A stretch of 64,000 nt of DNA, from NCBI RefSeq assembly GCF_029227915.1, contig NC_079882.1, forward strand, positions 8,742,001 to 8,806,000, given 5' to 3'. Below the pieces are notes generated by a model. The model did no database searches, was not told the DNA's origin, and saw only the letters and a program-made list of their open reading frames with translations. The position numbers and the translations under genes were made by a program. This document shows positions 49,301 through 59,686 of this stretch, one piece after another. How positions within the stretch are numbered: position 1 is the first letter of the stretch; every line of letters starts with the position of its first letter. The DNA is from Hydractinia symbiolongicarpus (taxonomy: Eukaryota > Cnidaria > Hydrozoa > Anthoathecata > Hydractiniidae).

Positions 49301-50465
49301 ATTTTATTTTTTTTAACGACATTTTCACACCTTACATGGTATTGTTTACATCTTATATGGTATCGTTCACACTTTCATTTTGTGTTTTTTCAAGTCCGCC
49401 TGTGTTATTTTGTTTTCTAAACAATTGCTTTTGTCTGGATTAGTGTGACAAAGTAAGCAAGACAAGACGCTCTGTTTTTGGTTCGTTACGTTTAGCGCAT
49501 GGTCAAACTATCGATTCTGTGGATCAAAAGATACTTGACGCGCGGTAGGATATTGTTGTCTTTCTACTTATTTTTATTTTAGTAAGTATGTATATCAAAG
49601 CGCTGTTTTTTCTAGGAGTGCTTTAGCAGAAGTAACGAACGACCTGCAAGAGCGTCAGGTCCGGTGGAGAAATATCGAAGAAATCTGTAACTTCAATATC
49701 GCTAATGATGGGTTGCTTGCTGCTAAAAAAATCTCTGAAAGGAAGAGTTCGATTGGCCAATATTTGGCAGACGTTGCATCTTTCGGTTTAAACTCTGTTC
49801 CATGTAAAGAATCTCCTCGGTCAATTCGTAGAAACAGTGGCCAAGAGAATAATTTAACTGATTCCGAGGTTGAAAACCTCACTTCGAAACGCGCTAATGT
49901 AAAGGAGACAGAATACACGTCGAGTCCTGAAAGTGAAAAATCTAGTAAGAACAATATATCAGAAGGTCCACAACCTTCTGCGTCGTTGATCCAAGAAAGT
50001 AAAACATTCAAAATAGGTCGAGACTCGCCAGTACAGTTCATCGAGAGCGGGAAAGACGAGTCGAACCAAGGGAGAGATATGTTGCGATCTGCTTCGGATT
50101 ATACACCACTTCATCGAAGCCCTGAGAGGGTGATAATGCGCGCGCAGACGGAACCGAATAACATGTCTCGGATGGCCTTTATGAATGGAAAATTTAGGCA
50201 AACATCCGAACAACGAAAAAACGAGAATAGAAAATCGCTTGATGCTGAAAAGGAGTACAGTGGTAGCAGAATTGCGGAATTTATAAGTTCGCAGGAACTT
50301 AATCGTAGTGCAAACAATTCTGATTGCGAAGACATTTCTTATTTATCGGATGACTCGATCTCGTCGAGTGCTTCAACGGTTCATTCGAAGAAGAAACGCG
50401 TGAAGGGATCATCAATCCGTAGATTGTTTAATCGCAAATCGAAGTCTGAGAAATTCGCTAGTTGA
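43366..50465 (+). CDS. STIM: STIM-family ER calcium sensor with two tandem EF-SAM modules, 14 coding exons
   Basis: Exons 43366-43414, 43542-43642, 43861-43972, 44384-44495, 45080-45195, 46372-46490, 47215-47326, 47407-47518, 47604-47719, 47813-47987, 48092-48173, 48954-49205, 49444-49544 and 49616-50465 join in frame (2409 bp, 802 residues). A signal peptide (MGYKKYILVFLLFSK) leads into EF-hand 1 (DDDHDGNIDTKE, 36-47) and SAM 1 (to about 163), then EF-hand 2 (DDDRDGNIDTDE, 189-200) and SAM 2 (to about 316), one membrane helix (about 325-342), and a coiled coil. The Orai-activating SOAR/CAD region follows, from SPKALQQWL (about 450) to VRWRNIEEICNFNI (about 545), then a Ser-rich tail ending in the polybasic KKKRVKGSSIRRLFNRKSKS. 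STIM senses ER calcium loss and gates Orai channels at ER-plasma membrane contacts. Vertebrate and fly STIM have one EF-SAM unit; two here is unusual. The only atypical donor is GTGAAA after exon 3. Confidence 0.88.
44219..44292 (-). repeat. tRNA-derived SINE fragment in a STIM intron
   Basis: On the minus strand: GGTAGCCTTGTGGCAGAGCG (A-box like), then CGCCTCCAGTGCGTAAGGTC, then GGTTTATTCCCC (a decayed B box). It cannot fold as a complete tRNA and lacks an acceptor stem, so it is a SINE head and not a tRNA gene. Confidence 0.5.
44557..45040 (+). mobile_element. Cluster of three Helitron-like copies in a STIM intron
   Basis: Copy 1 (44557-44799) has CTATATTAATAATAGC, GTCTGTCTGTATG, GTTACGGAAACACGAA, then CCCGTGGATTTTTCCACCGG. 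Copy 2 (about 44805-44903) has TTATAATAATGGCCGTCGCC, TGTTACGGAAACACAAAATG, GGACGGGTGACACCGTGG and ends CGACGACTAG. Copy 3 (44904 to about 45040) starts TCTATATTATAATACTT directly at that CTAG and ends in a decayed CCGTGGATTTCCACG hairpin. Confidence 0.6.
45199..46371. repeat. STIM intron between the two EF-SAM cassettes, with TTTCGCG-rich repeat
   Basis: At 45650-45745 a short element is rich in TTTCGCG/CGCGAAA (GGGATTAATTTTCGCGGG, then ATTTCGCGAAATTTATG, then CCCGCGAAAATTAC), and related CGCGCGAAAATT motifs lie near 46025. No second signal-peptide exon or ATG that would open an independent gene for cassette 2 is seen just upstream of 46372. Confidence 0.45.
46372..47719 (+). other. STIM EF-SAM cassette 2 (four exons, phase 1-1)
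   Basis: Exons of 119, 112, 112 and 116 bp; the last three lengths are identical to cassette 1. The first exon joins G|AT (Asp) to the end of cassette 1 without a frameshift. It encodes DDDRDGNIDTDE, ISVDDLWKSW, VYNWTTDQVIQWLKITVGL and KIYLRSSDIILFGVPE. It resembles classical STIM EF-SAM slightly more (LPQYEKNF). Roughly half of the residues match cassette 1, so the duplication is old. Confidence 0.85.
46829..46938 (+). mobile_element. Helitron-like copy in a STIM intron
   Basis: Starts TCTATATTATAAAGCCCG, has GTCCGTCTGTCTGTCACGC, CGACGGGCGAACCCGTGG and the perfect hairpin CCCGTGGATTTTTCCACGGG. It ends CTAATGACTA, one base short of the family's CTAG. It is the most compact well-preserved copy (about 110 bp). 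Confidence 0.7.
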
Positions 50466-51343
50466 TAGTTCATTCACTTCAGAGTTTACCGATATCAACA
50501 TTTTGTTGAATCGAACAGTGAGAAATTTTACATCCGATATGTTTTTAATAGGTTTTGTTCTGAAGTTTAAAGATAAAAAACTAGTAACTAAATTAGGACG
50601 AATACAAATTTTTCTTTTCGTTTGTTTTAATAGTTTTAACTTTAGAATACAATTGTTAATCAAATCATTGAATTTAAAAACGAGACTATTACAACATGTT
50701 TTTGTTTATACACTTTTATAACATTTCTCAATCGTATATTTTTGGAATTAAATTATATACAATTTGATAGATCGTTTGTAGTCTGCAAGAATCTCTTCGT
50801 CAATTTCTGCTGATTGACTTGCCTCAAAACTTTACGAAGCATGGAACTTTTTCATTAAGCAAGGCAACGCCCAATATCTGTGAGAATAAATAAAATCGTA
50901 GCGTAATCTATTTGTCAGACCAGAATAGCTATCATTTTTTTATTTGCAGGTATTTAATTTGGGAATATCGAGGAGGGCGCTTTTTCCATTTTTTTATTTG
51001 CAGGTATTTAATTTTGGAATCTCAAGGAGGGCGCTTTTTCAAGTAGGGCGCTCTTTCAAGAAGGCTGCCTATTCAAGAAGGGCGCATATTTAAGAAAAAA
51101 ATTAATTCAGTGCGCGGGTTTGGTCAGTTTACTGTTTTGTTTTGCATTGACGAAACAATGTATTTAATACGGTAGTGCATGTTTGTTACCCTTCTCCAGT
51201 ATTACTTGTTATTAACCAGTGGAAAATCCACAGAACTTCGCCGTCACCATTTTGGTTCGCAGATCAACAGGCGGACGGAAGTTCTGTGAGCATTGTAATA
51301 TAAATTTTCTGTTATATTAGATAAAATGCGAGATTCGGTAATA
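50466..51343. other. 3' UTR of STIM and spacer with tandem repeats
   Basis: The first 300 bp are AT-rich 3' UTR. At 50938-51060 a unit of about 55 bp (TTTTATTTGCAGGTATTTAA to GGAGGGCGCTTTTTC) is repeated twice, followed by shorter AAG-AGGGCGC units to about 51090. At 51219-51300 lies a decayed minus-oriented Helitron-like copy (CAGTGGAAAATCCACAG ... AGGCGGACGGAAG). Confidence 0.45.
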
Positions 51344-52048
51344 TCAAAAGAGGTTCGATTTAGCTTTACCGAGGCGTTTTTTATCTTCTTTATCACCTCT
51401 TCTATCTCTTATTTCTTTTATACGTTTGATCGTGTAGTCTAAAGATGTGCTTCGAAGTAATAAATTTTCTGTTTTGGTTGAGACATGAGGTAGAGAGAAT
51501 TGCGAAGACATTTTTTCTTTCAATAATTCTCTTTCGCGTTCTTGTTTTTCTTTTGTTAGATTCACTTCTTTCTGGATTGACGTGATCAGTCTTTGTGTGG
51601 GAATGATTTGCGAGCGAACAAAATTATTCCATCTCGGCCTTTTTTCTAAAATTTGATTACCCCTGAAATTATTTTCTGTATGTTCTCCAATCTTTTCGAA
51701 TTTCTCTGTTTCTTCTGCAATGACGTCATCGTTACAAATCAAATCATTTTTGTTCAGCGCCATGATGACAGTTTTCATTTCAGTGGACATTTTCGGTAAT
51801 GGTTCACTTCTTTTTCGAGCTACAGTTTTAACTTCCTCAAAAACTTCATCAAAAGCAGTTTTAACCTGCCCTTGTTGTTCTTCATTTTTTGCGCCTCTTT
51901 TCAAAGCTGTTTCTGCTGCCACGTATAAACCTAAGACTTTAAACGAGCGTATCTTATTGATATTTTCCTGTGCTGAACTAATTGCAGGACGTTTCTGAAG
52001 CAACTTTTTCCTCTTTCCCTCTTCAAGACCTTGTCTTTGAACAGCCAT
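51344..52048 (-). CDS. Unrecognised single-exon protein, 234 residues, highly charged
   Basis: An open frame from MAVQRQGLEEGKRKKLLQKR to KDKKRLGKAKSNLF. The composition is rich in Lys, Glu and Arg and predicts mainly alpha helix. There are likely coiled-coil stretches around residues 60-85 (KTAFDEVFEEVKTVARKR) and 165-190 (KEVNLTKEKQERERELLKEK). There is no signal peptide, membrane helix or zinc motif. Length and codon regularity support a real gene, but no family is recognised and no function is proposed. It converges with the STIM gene. It could also be the last exon of a larger gene. Confidence 0.55.
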   Translation of the reverse strand: MAVQRQGLEEGKRKKLLQKRPAISSAQENINKIRSFKVLGLYVAAETALKRGAKNEEQQGQVKTAFDEVFEEVKTVARKRSEPLPKMSTEMKTVIMALNKNDLICNDDVIAEETEKFEKIGEHTENNFRGNQILEKRPRWNNFVRSQIIPTQRLITSIQKEVNLTKEKQERERELLKEKMSSQFSLPHVSTKTENLLLRSTSLDYTIKRIKEIRDRRGDKEDKKRLGKAKSNLF

Positions 52049-54772
52049 TTATGAACATGTGTTCTCTCTTCACGAGTTTTTGCTCGATTTTGTTTTCGTG
52101 CTCCTCAACATCAATAAAAGATGAAGAAAAACAAAAACATGGATTACTCTTAAAAACTTTATCTTCTTTACTCCACAACTTATCTTCTTACGAAGGCATT
52201 AGAAAGATCCATCATAGATACTTTAAATCATCGACAGCTTTTCAAAATATTGAGTAAAATGTAATCCCCAATGACACAAGCTTCGTTATTTTTAAACTTT
52301 TTTTTCCATCTCAATATCATGTATATTCGATCGTTATATATTTTTTTTCGCAGGTGATTTCGAAACTACGGAGAAGCAGATATTACATTCACATCTCGAA
52401 AACATTTTGTGCAGATTTTACATTACAATAATTACACTACAGTTTTACATCAGTAATATTCTTATAAATCTCTTTCTTCACAACATTAGCTGATTCGACA
52501 ATTATAACTTTCAAAAGAGGATGTGTTATTAGACTTAGCGTGTGAAATTAAAATGGTTAGTATATTCATACACAGATCCGAAATAAGATCATTAATTTAA
52601 TTACGTCATTCCTAGCTGCAATATGATAATCCGAAATTTTACAAGAGCTTTTTATGACGCTCGTCCGTTTTCGGAGAGGTGTACATGTTTTATGGGCAAA
52701 CTACACTAAAATTTGCAAGATTGCTAAGCTACTTTCACATGTAATACTAGATGTAACAAATTATTTTCATGGAATAACAAACGTTAGGTTTTTAGCAAAC
52801 AATACATGGAATCACAGTCCCGATATTTACTTGCGCACGCATCTAAGTGATTACGTAATGCCCGATGCGCGCGCAGAAATGGAGGTAAAAATGTAAACAA
52901 ACTAAGCAGAAAAGTTACCTCCATTTCTGCGCGCGCAGGAAAAACACGCCACTACGATTGAGTGTATGGTGGAATGAAAAAATTAAATTTTTCGTTTACC
53001 GGCTATTTAAAAATGGCGATTTTTAAGTGATACGAAGATATCCCATTTCCATGTAAGGTTTTTATCGGTTTATTGGTTTTTTCATCATCTGGAAGGGTCA
53101 AATAAAATTAGAACTGATTCGTAATGCTGGATTTGATTCTTGAAGTTTTTAAACCCCTCAACAACATCGCTTCGTACAATTTCGCGCCGGTTCAGCTACA
53201 ATAAGATCTCGCCTGCTGTGATGTATTTATCTTGTGGATCTTCAGATCCAGAATATTTGCAGTTGGAGATTTTTGGATTCAAAGATAGGAGAATAAAACT
53301 GGCAAACATTTGTACATATCTTGATACTACTTGTGGCGAGTGTCAACGTCGCAAGGGTTTTATTGTTATGTTTGTTCTAACACGGTCACACAATGCTGAA
53401 ACGCTTTTTTTGAGATAAAAAATGGCACTATACGACCAGACAAAACTGATTACAACCTCAAGGAAAATCATTTTCGTAAATTTCGCGAGATTTTTTGAAA
53501 AATTCATTCTAACTGTAACTCATTGTTTTCAAAATTCGCCCAACATCGAAGGAAATACAAGGAAAGTAATACCTGGAACGAAATTCATCCTTCGCTTGCA
53601 AAACCTTTTTTTAACCGGGAATTCGGGATGAAACGACTACGTCTTGTTTAAGCGGGTGATTATGTAATTAGCCGCTTTAACTTCAGCAGGCTTCCTACAG
53701 AAAAACCCTTAAAACACGGTATAAAATGAGAGAAAATTGTCATCAAATTCTAAAAATTCAGGAAATTTAATTCCCACAAAATATCAGGACTTGCTAACTT
53801 GGTGAAAATTAAAAAAATTAAATGCTTGCAAAATTATTTTTTTTGATTTCAAAAACATTCCCGGCGAATGTTACTTAATTCCGTTGCATAAAAAACAACT
53901 GAAATCATAAAGCGATTCGTCGTGTATGAAAGCAAGATTTTCCTTTGAATCTTTTGAACTAACTCTATAGTCGACCAAGAGTCGACCAATCACAATTCGC
54001 AATTTTGTTCTTTCTGAGAAACAGCACTGGGACTACTGCCCAGTTTCATGATTCGTCCTCTCCCCTCTGTAATTTTTAAAGTTGTTTTACAATAGACATG
54101 AAAATAAGGACAAGTGTTGCTCAAGCCTTAACTAACAACTTGTAACAAAAACATCTGATGTCAGCATTTTTTCTAATGACGTCATTAAATTTACGGAAGT
54201 GGTTAAAAATTCGCCTAAATTTGAGATTTGTTTGTCACATTTTAAGTGAAACAAAAATTAATGTTTCATTATATTATAGGAAGCACCCCTAAAGCTTATA
54301 AAAACATTCTAAAAAACATCTTAAAAAAGAATTTGCGGAAAATTAATGCTGATATCAACGTTAACTACATAAAAGGTTATGGAGGAAAAGTTAACAGGTA
54401 GCACGAATAGGCCGAAATACACGTCGTTTTAAATGATCATTTAAAAATGATTATTGTGCAAACGACATAAAATAAAGAAAAGTACCTTTCACCATTTGAA
54501 AATAAAACTTTGAACATGTTTGATATTGACGCGTGACAGGCAGGAAGAAGAGTTTTTATGAAATATTATGTCAAAAAATTATGAAAGCAGAAAAAAGGGA
54601 AAGCGGGAAAAAAAATTACGTAAATCTTCCGTTGCTGTTATACGGTAATGTTTAGAAACCGAAAAAAATATGCTCAAATCTCTAGCATAAACAATAGCTC
54701 ATTAATCATCCTGTTAACTTCAATAGAAAACACTTAGCAAAAGTTGAACCATAGTTAATAGAAAACACTATT
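52049..54772. other. Intergenic, no recognised gene
   Basis: ORFs at 52654-52896, 53140-53418 and 53422-53631 have no recognisable homology and are probably chance. A perfect 22-bp inverted repeat lies at 52867-52936. Confidence 0.4.
52867..52936. repeat. Perfect 22-bp inverted repeat with GC-rich ends
   Basis: GCGCGCGCAGAAATGGAGGT plus AA (52867-52888) and its exact complement (52915-52936) flank a 26-bp spacer. It could be a very small MITE or a hairpin; no target duplication was found. Confidence 0.7.
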
Positions 54773-55261
54773 AAGGTGGCAGTAACCCTTTTTTAGCTGT
54801 CCAAATAGTTGAATTATTTACTCAGTGTTTTATTTATACCATTTTTTTCCTATTTCCTAGAAATATAGCATGTCTGAAAATTTTAGAGTAAAACGAAAAT
54901 GCTATCGAAAATTAAAGCTCGTGCAGCGTAGCATAACAAAGATCGTCTTAAATTTCTATGTAATGCGCCATCTTTGTTGTTATTAACGTTTCTCTTTAAT
55001 AATTACGTCGTTTCTGTACAATTTCGCAAGCACGACTTAAGCTATATTCGACAGAACTAATTAATTAATTATTCATGATTTTATTTTAAAGAGAAATTGT
55101 TGAAGCTGAATATTTTTGGTGAAAGATAATAGTATTTTAGCCATAAAATCGCGACAAGTGTGTTATAACAGAAAAAATACGGATATATAGTCTGAAAATA
55201 ACCTTTCGTAACTAATTAGGTAAAAAAAATTTCCGATTTTTGAAAGAATTACTGCCACCTT
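54773..55261. repeat. Dispersed TIR element, copy 2
   Basis: The ends AAGGTGGCAGTAAC and TTACTGCCACCTT are perfect inverted repeats over 13 bp. The interior aligns patchily with 1404-1990. It lies immediately outside the P-element-like transposon. Confidence 0.7.
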
Positions 55262-55462
55262 ATCTATGGTTGAACCATAGTCATAAGAAAAAGAGATAGT
55301 CTGGTGAATCGCGCGGCTCTATTGTTTATGTTTTTGTTAGCAGAATATACCTCGTACCCAGTGCTTTGACTGCACGCTCGTGTTGAAAAATGGCGCATTT
55401 AAGTGGTTAGTTACTGTAAACAACATATGATTAACAAACATTTAAACAGAATTATTTTCAAC

Positions 55463-57989
55463 ATGCCTGGCGAAAATTGCTCTATATACGGTTGCACAGT
55501 TTCACGAAGGGCTAAATATAAAGGTCTATCTATTTTTAAAGTTCCTGCTGGTGGAATCAATTTGACAAGTCGTGGAGAGAAAAGTTAGTTGATGTTGTGA
55601 TAAGAGATAGGGAAGTTGATCATGCTCTAAGGAATAGAATTCAAAGAAAGAAAATATACATTTGTGAAAAGCACTTCAGCGAAGATCAAATGAATCGTAA
55701 CCACTCTAGCAGAACCACACTTGTTCCCGGTGCTATCCCCACAATAAACCTTCCTATCAAAAGTTTTCCTTCATCCTCCACATCTTCTAAGCCTCGTCAA
55801 TCAGCACAATCAATTTTGCAGAAAAAAATTGAACCAGTGGAAAATGTCATTACTGATCAGTACAAGTCATTTACAGATTTTATTTCTAAAACTCAGTTAT
55901 TGAAATTAGTCGGTTGGAGTTTTACCTATACAAGTGATTGTGCTTCTTTTGCCTGTCATGATGCTATCCACTCAGTTCCAAAGTATGAGATATATGTTGA
56001 TAATAATCTTGTTTTTGCTGTTCGTGTTTTATTATGGTCTGTTCCTGCTAAACACGACATTTATTCTCAATCACTAAAACTTATTACAATCACATATTTA
56101 ACAAGATTAATTATGGATTTGAAATTATGCCCAGGTTTGACAGACCACTTTGCTGGTAGCTGTCTTGAGCACTGTGTTCCAAAAGTATTTAACATCAAGG
56201 ATAGTACTAGTGCACCTCTTCATCAAAGCAAATGGTATCGATCTCCAAATTGCATAGTTCTTATTCCACCTTCTTCTGAAAAATGCTTGGAATGTGTTAG
56301 GTTGTAGTCAAAAGAAAGCCTAAGTTTGAAAAGGAAAAGGGACAATTTAATTTCACCTGCCAAACTTAAAGCACCAATTTCCATGACTTCTCCAGACCGA
56401 ATCATAAAAACCCTTCAAAATCACCGGTTGGAAAATAAAGAATTAAAGGAAGAGTTAAAGAAAATGCAAGATGAAATTTCCACTTGTGCAGTTCCAGTCC
56501 AAAAAAGTCTTGGTGATGATTTCATAAAAATTATGTCAACAACTAATCGCAAGATACCACCATTCATGAAATTTTTTTGGGAAGAGCAGCAGAAATATTT
56601 ATCATCATCGAAAACTGGTGTTCGCTATCATCCTATGATCATTCGTTACTGCTTGGGTTTAGCTGCAAAATCCCCCGCCTTTTATGATGAGATTCGTGTT
56701 GACGATAAGAAAGACAGTGGTTTCTTGGTACTCCCTAGTAGACGTCGTTTAAGGGACTATAAGAACTATATTCGTCCAGAGCAAGGTTCTAACAAAGACG
56801 TTATCCAGGAATTGTGTAATATGGTCTCCAAATTCCAACCACATGAGAAATATGCAATATTATTAATGGATGAAATGAAAATTCAAGAAAGTCTTGTGTG
56901 GGATAAGCATAATGGTGATCTTATCGGTTTTGCTGACCTTGGTGATATTGATCTAAATTATGTTGCGTTGAAAAAGGTTGATGAAATTGCATCTCATGTC
57001 TTAGTTTTTCTTGTGAGAAGCATTGTAAATCCTTTAAAATTTTCATTTGCAAATCCAAACCGACGAATGTACCATATGCACCTAAACATGACCCGTGTAG
57101 CTGACATTAATGCAGGAGTGGACGTAACATACCGCACTTTGAATGTTATGGCGGATGAGGAACGGTACATCTACTTCATCTCAGATCCACCACACTTAAT
57201 TAAAACAGCCCGCAATTGCCTGAGTAATTCTCTTGCAGGAAGATGTATCAGAAGTATGTAGAATGATGGAAGTTATATCACCTGGAACCATATTTCAAAG
57301 TTATTCCTTGATGACTTAGACTGTGGATTACATCTTGTTCCTAAAATAACAAATGACCACATCAAGCTCACACCATATTCAGTCATGAATGTACGTCTGG
57401 CAGCACAAGTGTTAAGCGAATCTGTCTTTAACGCTCTTAAATTGTATGGACCACTAGAAGCTAATGCAACTGCCAAATATTGTAATATGTTCGACCAATT
57501 TTTTGACTGTCTTAACGTCAAGAATACCAAAGAAGCAGCAATTAAACGTAAACCATTTCTTAAACCGTACACATCTGTTGATGATGAAAGATTCTTATGG
57601 TTGACCGAAACATTTCTAGGATATTTCAAACATGGAAGGATTCAATTGCTGATAGGCCTGGTAATTTTACGGATAATGCTAGAGCAAATATGTTTATTTT
57701 ACGGCAAACCTACCAAGGAATCAAAATCACTGTCCATTCTACTGTTGAATTAATCCAGTATTTAATTAATAATGGAGTTCCATATGTACTGACAGAAAGA
57801 TTTTGTCAAGATCCCCTTGAAAACTACTTTGGTCGTCAACGTGCAATTGGTCATAGGAAAGATAACCCATTAATCCGTGATTTTGGTTATAACGACAACA
57901 CAATTAGAACACAAAAGATTTTCCGACCCATAGCTGGTAACTGTCATGAAATTGATATTGAAACTGTGCCATGCCGTAAGAGCAATTAA
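55463..57989 (+). pseudogene. THAP-domain P-element-type transposase, broken
   Basis: A zinc-binding THAP domain (CSIYGCTVSRRAKYKG ... IYICEKHF, a C2CH pattern) is followed by a spacer and a leucine-rich coiled coil (HRLENKELKEELKKMQDEIS). An RNase-H-like domain follows, with the likely acidic residues in LLMDEMKIQ, in FISDPPHLIK and in CQDPLENYFGRQRAIG near the C-terminus. Disruptions: a frameshift near 55565-55590, in-frame stops at 56305 and 57259, and a frameshift near 57610-57650. The catalytic acids are still recognisable, so decay is recent to moderate. Related to THAP9 and P-element transposases, which cut and paste DNA using GTP as cofactor. Confidence 0.85.
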
Positions 57990-58281
57990 ACACACTTGGA
58001 AGAAAGAAGAAACTAAAATCGGTTATTTTTATAGCCACACATTTATAAAAAACATTAAATTGGCTTAATAAGCAAGAACAAGCACTGTATTTCTGCTTAG
58101 CACAAACATTAATAAAAAATATTTTGAAATACCTTAAAACCTATATACACTACCTGGACCTTTTTGTAGACTTCCATAATTATTTATTATACCATGTGCT
58201 AAAATAATATTGTTTTAAAATTTGTTGCTATAAAAATAGCAGTTGTAACAGGTTTATGGTCACTGTTCTGGACTCTTAGTG
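57990..58281. other. Convergent 3' region between the two transposon genes
   Basis: AT-rich spacer with AATAAAA-type motifs on the + strand after the transposase stop (near 58108). No coding is seen. Confidence 0.4.
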
Positions 58282-59458
58282 TCAATGTCCATCTGAAAGA
58301 TTGCTTGAAGATTTCTTGATTTCAGTGCGTAGAGATCGAGCTTTTTTCTGTTTTGATGCAATTTTGTGCAGCTCACATTTATCTTTCACAAATGAAAAAA
58401 CACGAACACGAACATAAAGAATGATGAGATGCTCAAGTAAGTTCATTGCTAATTCTTTTGTGACTTTTTCAGTTGAGTGTGATGTTATTTTGTTGTAATT
58501 ACAAAGCACAACAGGGTTCTCAAGCAGGTCTGAAACAATTTTCTTACTATCAATTGTATGGTGAAAATTAGCAGTTGCAGCACGAACTTCAAGTTCTGCA
58601 CAACAAAAAATTCTGAAAACATCATCGGTTACTGACCATAACCCTCCTCTGTCCTTCATATTTACTAAATCAGAATTTTTATCATCTTCCACAAGACATG
58701 ACTTTCCAGCTAATAAGATGTCCAAACTTTGAACTCCAAGCATACTTCTTGATTTTTTTGATCTCCTAATGCGACGGGTACTAAATACATAACCACTTAG
58801 ATATTGAATTATGTTTCTTTCTTTGGGTGAAAAATTCACATGGGAAGAAAATTCTACAGTGTTTTCTTTTACAGTTGAATTAGTGAGATGAGCAAGTACG
58901 TGATTAGCCACTTCAAAACCAAGGAGAATAGAGCTTCGATTTGATAAATTTCTGAAAACAATATTTTCAGACACAGATTTATAGAAGGCCGGATAAAACT
59001 TTTCAGCATCGCCTTTAAAACTACCAATCACATCTCTGACAAAACTATAGGAAAAGTTTGTATCGTCGTTTGTAATAACATAATTGACAAATTCATTTCT
59101 GGTCTTCTCACTATAGCATTCATCTAGAAAGTTTACTTGCACTTAATTGGGTGTACTTCTTAAAGTATAACGGATGGAGCTTGGTTTCAGCAGTAGTGAG
59201 GCTGTCGTCATTTAACTGGTTTTGTGGCTGACGATGTTTCGCATTTTGGTGTCTTGTGAGTCCCCGTTGTGTTTTGCATGTTTTGGAGCATATATCACAG
59301 GAAAAACAGCTTTCAGAAGGGTCGTCAACTATTTCTTCAACAATTTCGGATAATTCTTTAGTTAAATCACGATTTTTCTCTAATAAATCTTCATCAATAA
59401 CAGCCAAGATTGCATCAAAATCATCTTCACCAAAGAAATCCTCCCCATGGGCAGCCAT
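58282..59458 (-). CDS. Convergent C2H2 zinc-finger gene of the P-element-like transposon
   Basis: Two overlapping minus-strand frames appear to be one gene. The first (59458-59120) starts MAAHGEDFFGEDDFDAILAV, is acidic, and has one C2H2 finger (CDICSKTCKTQRGLTRHQNA, ending KH). The second (59142-58282, 286 residues) contains NIIQYLSGYVFSTRRIRRSK, then LLAGKSCLVED, then MKDRGGLWSVTDDVFRIFCC. The blocks SGYV and KDRGGL resemble the C-terminal segment of P-element/THAP9-like proteins, which is recall and not proven. A single frameshift near 59140-59155, or a small intron, separates the parts. It is far less damaged than the transposase. Possible roles are DNA binding at the element's ends or a split-off transposase domain. 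Confidence 0.6.
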
Positions 59459-59686
59459 TATTGATAATTCCGTGCAGTCTTAAACTGGCCACTCCGATTT
59501 AAGAAACATATCTGCTTGTGAACAATAGGAACACATTATGGACGGCCCGGAATTACCAGACTATCTCTTTTTCTTATGACTATGGTTGAACATTTTCCCT
59601 GCGATTTCGAAACTACTGTAGGGGAATCCCAAACGAACATTATATGTGCATAGTAGCAACAATAACAAAGCATTCAAGGCTGAGAC

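Larger units (their letters stand above)
55276..59584. mobile_element. P-element-like (THAP) transposon, about 4.3 kb, two genes
   Basis: Perfect 30-bp terminal inverted repeats lie at 55276-55305 and 59555-59584, beginning CATAGTCATAAGAAAAAGAG. A 7-bp direct repeat GTTGAAC flanks both ends (55269-55275 and 59585-59591); P elements normally make 8 bp, so one base may have changed or the boundary is shifted, since GTTGAAC is close to its own complement. Terminal repeats of about 30 bp starting CAT match the Drosophila P-element pattern. Inside are a THAP-type transposase on the + strand and a convergent gene on the minus strand. Confidence 0.88.

Noticed and set aside
43366-50465. Two separate adjacent STIM genes
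   Set aside because: Cassette 1 has no membrane or SOAR exons after it and cassette 2 has no signal-peptide exon before it, while phases join perfectly across the gap. One gene is the simpler reading, though transcripts are needed.
52654-53631. Three ORFs of 69-92 residues
   Set aside because: No homology, no shared splice structure and no coding-like composition compared with neighbouring real exons.
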